Of a stretch of DNA of 64,000 bases, positions 59,569 through 64,000 are shown piece by piece. Below the pieces are notes generated by a model. That model saw nothing but the letters and a program-made list of their open reading frames with translations. It did not search any database and was not told the origin of the DNA. The stretch spans positions 1-64,000 of the forward strand of contig NZ_LKET01000062.1 in NCBI RefSeq assembly GCF_001317355.1, in the 5' to 3' direction. A program made the translations under genes and the position numbers. The DNA is from Oxobacter pfennigii (GTDB taxonomy: Bacteria; Bacillota; Clostridia; Clostridiales; Oxobacteraceae). Each line of letters opens with the position of its first letter. Position 1 is the first letter of the stretch.

Positions 59569-61080
59569 TTAAAGAATTTGTGAATTTTTAAATTCATCAT
59601 AAACTTCTCTAATGCTGGAACTATGTTTTTTAAATATCTCTGATATATTAGGATCAAAATGCTTGCCGGATCCCTCGATTATAATATTTAATGATTCTTC
59701 AAAGGGATAGGCCTCCTTATAGATTCTTTTGCTTGTCAATGCGTCAAACACATCGGCAGCGGCAACTATTCTTGCACTTAATGGTATTTCGTTTGCCATA
59801 AGGCCGTTAGGATAGCCGGTACCATCCCACTTTTCATGATGGCACTCGGCTATTTCGATGCCAATTTTAAATATACTCCTTCCCCACTTTTTCACCGTAT
59901 CTTCGGCATCTTTTAAAACCCAGCCGCCGTATACCGTATGAAATTTCATGATTTCAAACTCATCTCTTGTAAGCTTTCCGGGTTTTAAGAGGATATCATC
60001 TCTTATGCCTACCTTCCCTATATCATGGAGGGGGCTTAATCTTTCAATACTATTTATATAATCAACATTTATCACATTTCTGTATTTTTCTTCCTCATAC
60101 AACAGCTCTGCGATGACCCTGGAATAAGTTTTCATACGGAAAATATGCTCGCCTGTTTCCGAATCCCTTTGTTCTGCTAGCCTTGCAAGAGCTTGAATTG
60201 AGCCGATTATCATATCATCAAAAAATATGCTCTTTTCCAGGCACAAGGTAATGCTGTTGGCTATTGTCCTCAAAAACTCAACATGCTCTTTTTTGTATAT
60301 ATTCTTTTTATTGCTTGAAAAAAATATTATACCGACATTCCTGCCGTTATTTTTAAGAGGAAATGTTATTGAAGCCCTGATTCCTTCTTCTATAAGGACA
60401 GCATTATAATCCTTCTTTGGTTTATCTGCCAGGTATTCCTCAAGGTCATTTATAATCCTTTCTTTACCGCTATCCAATATTCTCCCGAGACTTGTGTTTT
60501 CTATATCTGTTTTATAACCCAAAAGTCTCTTGGGGAGATTCATATGATATTTGCTGGTAACACCATAGGATGCCCTAACTGTTTTTCCGTCTTCACCAAT
60601 CAGAGCAATGCCTATATACGTATAAGGTATGAATTCCCAAAAAGATTTATAGATATAATCCAATACTTCTTTGAATGATACGTTTTTGTTCATATTCTCT
60701 ATTAAAAGTATCAGGCCATTGAATTTATTGAATACATCTTCATTTTCCGCTACTGTAGCATTTGTTTCTCTGCTTTTTTGTACCATAGACGGCATAATAA
60801 CCGCTGCTCCTGATTGTGCTATTTTGCTGTCTTCTTCCATGGACTTTGGTAATTTATCATGTATACTTATCAAAAGATACGCAAAAACAATAAGAGTCAG
60901 TATTAAAACTGCAGTAGCAATATATAAAAACAATTTATTTTCCGGATCACCATAATAGTTTTTTGTACCAATGGCTAAAAGCATAAAAGTTGGTATGGAC
61001 ATAAGGATAATCAATAATATCATGGTTAAAAAATTACGTCTAAACATTAGAGCTACAGATTTGTTATTTCTCTTCTCCAC
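59569..61080 (-). CDS. Membrane GAF / HD-GYP c-di-GMP phosphodiesterase
   Basis: 503 residues from GTG at 61080 (GGAGG 9 bases upstream); a GTG seven codons earlier is less likely because of its position relative to the ribosome binding site. Two membrane segments (about 15-38 and 50-73), a GAF domain (about 130-280), and HD-GYP (about 290-490) with HDIGKVGI, HHEKWDGTGYP and DVFDALTSKR. The HD and GTGYP residues suggest active hydrolysis of c-di-GMP. It stands between accA and ctsR as its own unit. Confidence 0.9.
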   Translation of the reverse strand: MEKRNNKSVALMFRRNFLTMILLIILMSIPTFMLLAIGTKNYYGDPENKLFLYIATAVLILTLIVFAYLLISIHDKLPKSMEEDSKIAQSGAAVIMPSMVQKSRETNATVAENEDVFNKFNGLILLIENMNKNVSFKEVLDYIYKSFWEFIPYTYIGIALIGEDGKTVRASYGVTSKYHMNLPKRLLGYKTDIENTSLGRILDSGKERIINDLEEYLADKPKKDYNAVLIEEGIRASITFPLKNNGRNVGIIFFSSNKKNIYKKEHVEFLRTIANSITLCLEKSIFFDDMIIGSIQALARLAEQRDSETGEHIFRMKTYSRVIAELLYEEEKYRNVINVDYINSIERLSPLHDIGKVGIRDDILLKPGKLTRDEFEIMKFHTVYGGWVLKDAEDTVKKWGRSIFKIGIEIAECHHEKWDGTGYPNGLMANEIPLSARIVAAADVFDALTSKRIYKEAYPFEESLNIIIEGSGKHFDPNISEIFKKHSSSIREVYDEFKNSQIL

Positions 61081-61191
61081 CGTACTCATCCTCCAAACCA
61101 CAGAACATTTGTAAAAAACATATTTATTTATATATCGGATAAAATATCTATTTTTAAAGTCATTCTAGCTATTTTGCATAAAACTTCCTAC

Positions 61192-61232
61192 AAAAAAGTA
61201 TCGTAACTTAAAATTAAGTTACAATACTTTTT
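61192..61232. terminator. Bidirectional terminator-like palindrome
   Basis: AAAGTAT-C-GTAACTTAA, loop AA, TTAAGTTAC-A-ATACTTT: 16 pairs around one mismatch, with A-runs on one side and T-runs on the other, so it has a U-tail on both strands. It lies behind the accA terminator. Confidence 0.75.
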
Positions 61233-61239
61233 GCACTTT

Positions 61240-61276
61240 GTAGAAAAAGAAAAGCTGCTATTTTTAAAGCAGCTTT
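61240..61276 (-). terminator. Terminator of the acc operon
   Basis: AAAGCTGCT and AGCAGCTTT arms (61268-61276 and 61251-61259), loop of 8, followed by TCTTTTTCT on the minus strand, 9 bases after accA. Confidence 0.9.
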
Positions 61277-61284
61277 CCAATTTA

Positions 61285-62238
61285 CTATTCTTTGTATACT
61301 CCCATGTTTCTGAATTTATTATACCTGTCCTCCATAAGCTCTGCCTTTGACAGTTTTAGCAATTTTTGAAGCTCTTCTTCTATTGCAACTTTTATATTTA
61401 AAGCTGTCTTTTCAATATCATTATGGGCACCACCCAATGGTTCCTCAATTATCCTGTCAATAACTCCAAGGCTATGAAGGTCCTTGGAAGTAAGCTTTAG
61501 TACGTCTGCCGCATCAATGTTTCTCGATGAATCCTTATAAACAATGGATGCAAAGCCTTCGGGAGAAATTACAGAGTAAATGGCATTTTCAAGCATCATA
61601 ACTTTGTTTGCCACCCCCAAAGCAAGAGCTCCGCCGCTGCCGCCTTCCCCTATAACAATAGATATTGTAGGTATTGACAGGGCGGACATTTCGAAGAGAT
61701 TCATGGCAATGGCTTCTCCCTGCCCCCTCTCTTCAGCTCCTATACCCGGATATGCACCGGAGGTATCTATAAAGTTTAAACAAGGGCGGTTAAACTTTTC
61801 TGCCTGTTTCATCTGCCTCAATGCCTTTCTGTATCCTTCGGGATTTGGCATACCGAAATTTCTTTCAATATTCTCTTTTGTATTTCTTCCTTTCTGCTGG
61901 CCTATAACAGTGACAGGTATTCCATCAAAGTCGGCAATTCCGCAAACTACAGCCTTATCATCTCCATACCTTCTGTCACCGTGTAATTCAATGAAATCCT
62001 CCATTATTAAAGGCACATAATCCAAAAATGTAGGACGGTTTGCATGTCTTGCAATCTCTACCTTCTGCCACCTGGTCATATTGGCATATATATCTTTTTT
62101 ACTATCAGTGAGCTTTTCTTCAAGCTTTATTATTTCCAATGACAAATCAATACCTGTATCCTTTGCAAATTCCTTAAGCTCGGCTATCTTTCTTTCAAGC
62201 TCATTTACCGATTTTTCATGACTAGTTGCTTTATCCAT
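61285..62238 (-). CDS. accA: Acetyl-CoA carboxylase carboxyltransferase alpha subunit
   Basis: 317 residues. Transfers the carboxyl group from carboxybiotin to acetyl-CoA together with AccD. The crotonase-fold signatures [18 protein letters not shown] and [17 protein letters not shown] are intact. An N-terminal helical part (about 1-60) contacts AccD. Last gene of the acc operon, 12 bases after accD. Confidence 0.97.
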   Translation of the reverse strand: MDKATSHEKSVNELERKIAELKEFAKDTGIDLSLEIIKLEEKLTDSKKDIYANMTRWQKVEIARHANRPTFLDYVPLIMEDFIELHGDRRYGDDKAVVCGIADFDGIPVTVIGQQKGRNTKENIERNFGMPNPEGYRKALRQMKQAEKFNRPCLNFIDTSGAYPGIGAEERGQGEAIAMNLFEMSALSIPTISIVIGEGGSGGALALGVANKVMMLENAIYSVISPEGFASIVYKDSSRNIDAADVLKLTSKDLHSLGVIDRIIEEPLGGAHNDIEKTALNIKVAIEEELQKLLKLSKAELMEDRYNKFRNMGVYKE

Positions 62239-62250
62239 AATATCACCAAC

Positions 62251-63168
62251 CTAGTTGTGAAGCTTCAACAGCTTTGATAAGGTGTCCTTTAAATCATGCC
62301 TTGAAACTATCAAATCTATAAATCCATGTTCCTGTAAAAACTCTGAAGTCTGAAAACCTTCAGGCAGCTTTTGCCTTATAGTCTGTTCTATTACCCTTTT
62401 GCCGGCAAATCCAATCAAAGCCCCCGGCTCGGCAATTATTATATCGCCCAGCATAGCAAAACTGGCCGTGACACCTCCGGTAGTTGGATCCGTCAGCACA
62501 GGTATGAAAAGCAAACCCCCATCCGAAAGTTTTTTCAATGCAGCCGATACCTTTGCCATCTGCATAAGGGACAATATCCCCTCCTGCATTCTGGCGCCTC
62601 CGGACGCACAAAACACTATAACCGGAAGTTTATCATCCATTGCTTTTTCTATGAGCCTGGTGAGCTTCTCACCTACAACAGAGCCCATGCTTCCCATGAT
62701 GAAATTGCTGTCCATTATTCCAATAAGCGCTTTCATTCCATCGATAGTGCATTTTCCCGTTAAAACTGCTTCATTAAGGCCGCTTTGCTCACGGGATTTT
62801 TTTATTTTCTCTTCATATTCTGCATATTCAAGAGGATTTAATGTCTCTATATTTTTATACAATTCCTCAAAGGAATCACAATCAGCAATTAATTCCAGCC
62901 TGACTTTTGCGCCAATCCTTCCGTGATGCCCGCAAACAGGGCATACACTTGCGCTATTTTTCATTGTTTCTTTTGAAACAATGCTTTCACAGTTTTTGCA
63001 CTGTATTGAATTTTCATCTACTATAATCTGAGTTTTTTTCTCACTATGGGGAATGGCTTTATTAGCCTCAGCTGATTTATTATTTGAATTGGCAGTCACA
63101 CCATATACTTCATCTTTAGTAAGCGAAATTGTTGCATATTGCCTTTTTCTAAACAGGTCCTTTAACAT
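62251..63168 (-). CDS. accD: Acetyl-CoA carboxylase carboxyltransferase beta subunit
   Basis: 305 residues. The N-terminal zinc ribbon CKNC...CPVC (about 57-79) marks AccD, followed by the carboxyltransferase fold with FCASGGARMQEGILSLMQMAK and TDPTTGGVTASFAMLGD. An N-terminal stretch of about 50 residues before the zinc ribbon is low in conservation. Gap of 22 bases from accC. Confidence 0.97.
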   Translation of the reverse strand: MLKDLFRKRQYATISLTKDEVYGVTANSNNKSAEANKAIPHSEKKTQIIVDENSIQCKNCESIVSKETMKNSASVCPVCGHHGRIGAKVRLELIADCDSFEELYKNIETLNPLEYAEYEEKIKKSREQSGLNEAVLTGKCTIDGMKALIGIMDSNFIMGSMGSVVGEKLTRLIEKAMDDKLPVIVFCASGGARMQEGILSLMQMAKVSAALKKLSDGGLLFIPVLTDPTTGGVTASFAMLGDIIIAEPGALIGFAGKRVIEQTIRQKLPEGFQTSEFLQEHGFIDLIVSRHDLKDTLSKLLKLHN

Positions 63169-63190
63169 AATCCCTCACTCGCTCTCTGAC

Positions 63191-64000
63191 TTAGGCATTA
63201 AAATTTGATATAAATGACGTATCAAACTTGCCTTCCACAAAATCCTTGCTGTTTAAAATCTGCAGTTGAAATTCTATATTTGTATCCACCCCGTCTATTA
63301 TGAATTCTCCAAGGGCCCTTTTCATACGGTTTATAGCATCATTTCTGTCTGTACCCCATACAATTAATTTTGCAATCATGGAATCATAAAAAGGGGGTAT
63401 AGTATAGCCCTCATAGGCAGAACTGTCTACTCTCACTCCAAAACCGCCTGGAGCATGATATGAAATAATTGTTCCGGGGCAGGGCCGAAAATCTGCCTTT
63501 ACATCTTCGGCATTAATTCTGCATTCTATGGAATGACCCTGAAGCTTTATATCCTTCTGGCACAGTGATAATTTTTGGCCTGAAGCTACCCTTATTTGCT
63601 CTTTTACGATATCTATTCCCGTTACGTATTCAGTAACGGGATGCTCCACCTGTATTCTGGTATTCATCTCCATAAAATAAAAATTATTATCTTTGTCCAC
63701 AAGAAACTCAATTGTCCCCGCATTTACATAGCCTACTGCCCTGGCGGCAGAAATTGCGGCTTCTCCCATATACTTGCGCAAATTCTCATTTAATGTTACT
63801 GAAGGTGCTTCTTCTATCATCTTCTGATGCTTTCTTTGTATGGAGCAATCTCTCTCCCCAAGATACACGATATTTCCGTAACTGTCTGCAAGTATCTGAA
63901 ATTCTATATGCTTTGGACTTAATACATATTTCTCTACATAAACTGAAGCATCATTAAAGGATGACTTTGCTTCGGCCTGGCACATGATGAAGTATTTATC
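63191..64000 (-). CDS. accC: Acetyl-CoA carboxylase biotin carboxylase subunit (5' end outside the window)
   Basis: C-terminal 269 codons. The frame continues past 64000 (upstream codons read DKYFIMCQAEA), so the ATG at 63985 is internal. Catalytic MNTRIQVEHPVTE, the ATP-grasp part YLGERDCSIQRKHQKMIEEAP, and the C-terminal biotin carboxylase domain ending LNSKDFVEGKFDTSFI are present. It carboxylates biotin on AccB, encoded presumably just upstream. Confidence 0.96.
   Translation of the reverse strand, partial: DKYFIMCQAEAKSSFNDASVYVEKYVLSPKHIEFQILADSYGNIVYLGERDCSIQRKHQKMIEEAPSVTLNENLRKYMGEAAISAARAVGYVNAGTIEFLVDKDNNFYFMEMNTRIQVEHPVTEYVTGIDIVKEQIRVASGQKLSLCQKDIKLQGHSIECRINAEDVKADFRPCPGTIISYHAPGGFGVRVDSSAYEGYTIPPFYDSMIAKLIVWGTDRNDAINRMKRALGEFIIDGVDTNIEFQLQILNSKDFVEGKFDTSFISNFNA

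Overview
The window looks like a chromosomal segment from a low-GC, Gram-positive bacterium of the class Clostridia. The evidence is the AT-rich sequence, strong AGGAGG-type ribosome binding sites with frequent TTG and GTG starts, a zinc-type S14 protein, the clostridial gene order around the translation genes, SigH, the CtsR-McsA-McsB-ClpC stress operon, DisA and an ECF vitamin transporter. Almost every gene is on the minus strand, so transcription runs from high to low coordinates. The only complete plus-strand gene I can support is a 135-codon gene at 51922-52329. I see no rRNA, CRISPR array, prophage or insertion sequence.

Read in the direction of transcription (right to left), the window opens with acetyl-CoA carboxylase genes (accC partial, accD, accA; 61285-64000) and a membrane GAF/HD-GYP c-di-GMP phosphodiesterase (59569-61080). 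The ctsR-mcsA-mcsB-clpC-radA-disA block (52356-59383) follows, with a CtsR operator at its promoter. Next come the plus-strand gene, carD, a PIN-TRAM membrane protein, ispD, ispF, a ProRS homologue with a degenerate catalytic core, and T-box-controlled cysS (45011-51664). After these lie a large SBP-PAS-PAS-GGDEF-EAL protein, mrnC, rlmB, yacP and sigH (39067-44805).

The left 39 kb is a translation and transcription supercluster. It runs tRNA-Gly, tRNA-Thr, tuf, rpmG, secE, nusG, rplK, rplA, rplJ, rplL, rpoB, rpoC, an L7Ae-like gene, rpsL, rpsG, fusA and a second tuf. The S10, spc and alpha operons follow (rpsJ to rplQ), then ecfA1-ecfA2-ecfT, truA, rplM and rpsI. A lipoprotein gene and a truncated plus-strand gene end the window on the left. 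Near-consensus sigma-A promoters (mostly TTGACA-17-TAAAAT) stand before the tRNAs, rpmG, rplJ, rpoB, the L7Ae gene, rpsJ and rplM, so the cluster is divided into several transcription units. Structured leaders precede rpsJ, rplJ and rplM.

The most unusual items are: the ProRS homologue that has lost all three class II catalytic signatures but keeps the INS editing and anticodon-binding domains; absence of adk from its usual place between secY and map, where a 27-codon open frame and hairpins lie instead; a perfect 1264-bp duplication covering both tuf genes and their terminators; a highly structured rpsJ leader; a Shine-Dalgarno-sequestering repeat before carD; and an 89-residue acidic tail on RpoB. 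All statements come from reading the sequence and from family knowledge; no database search was run.
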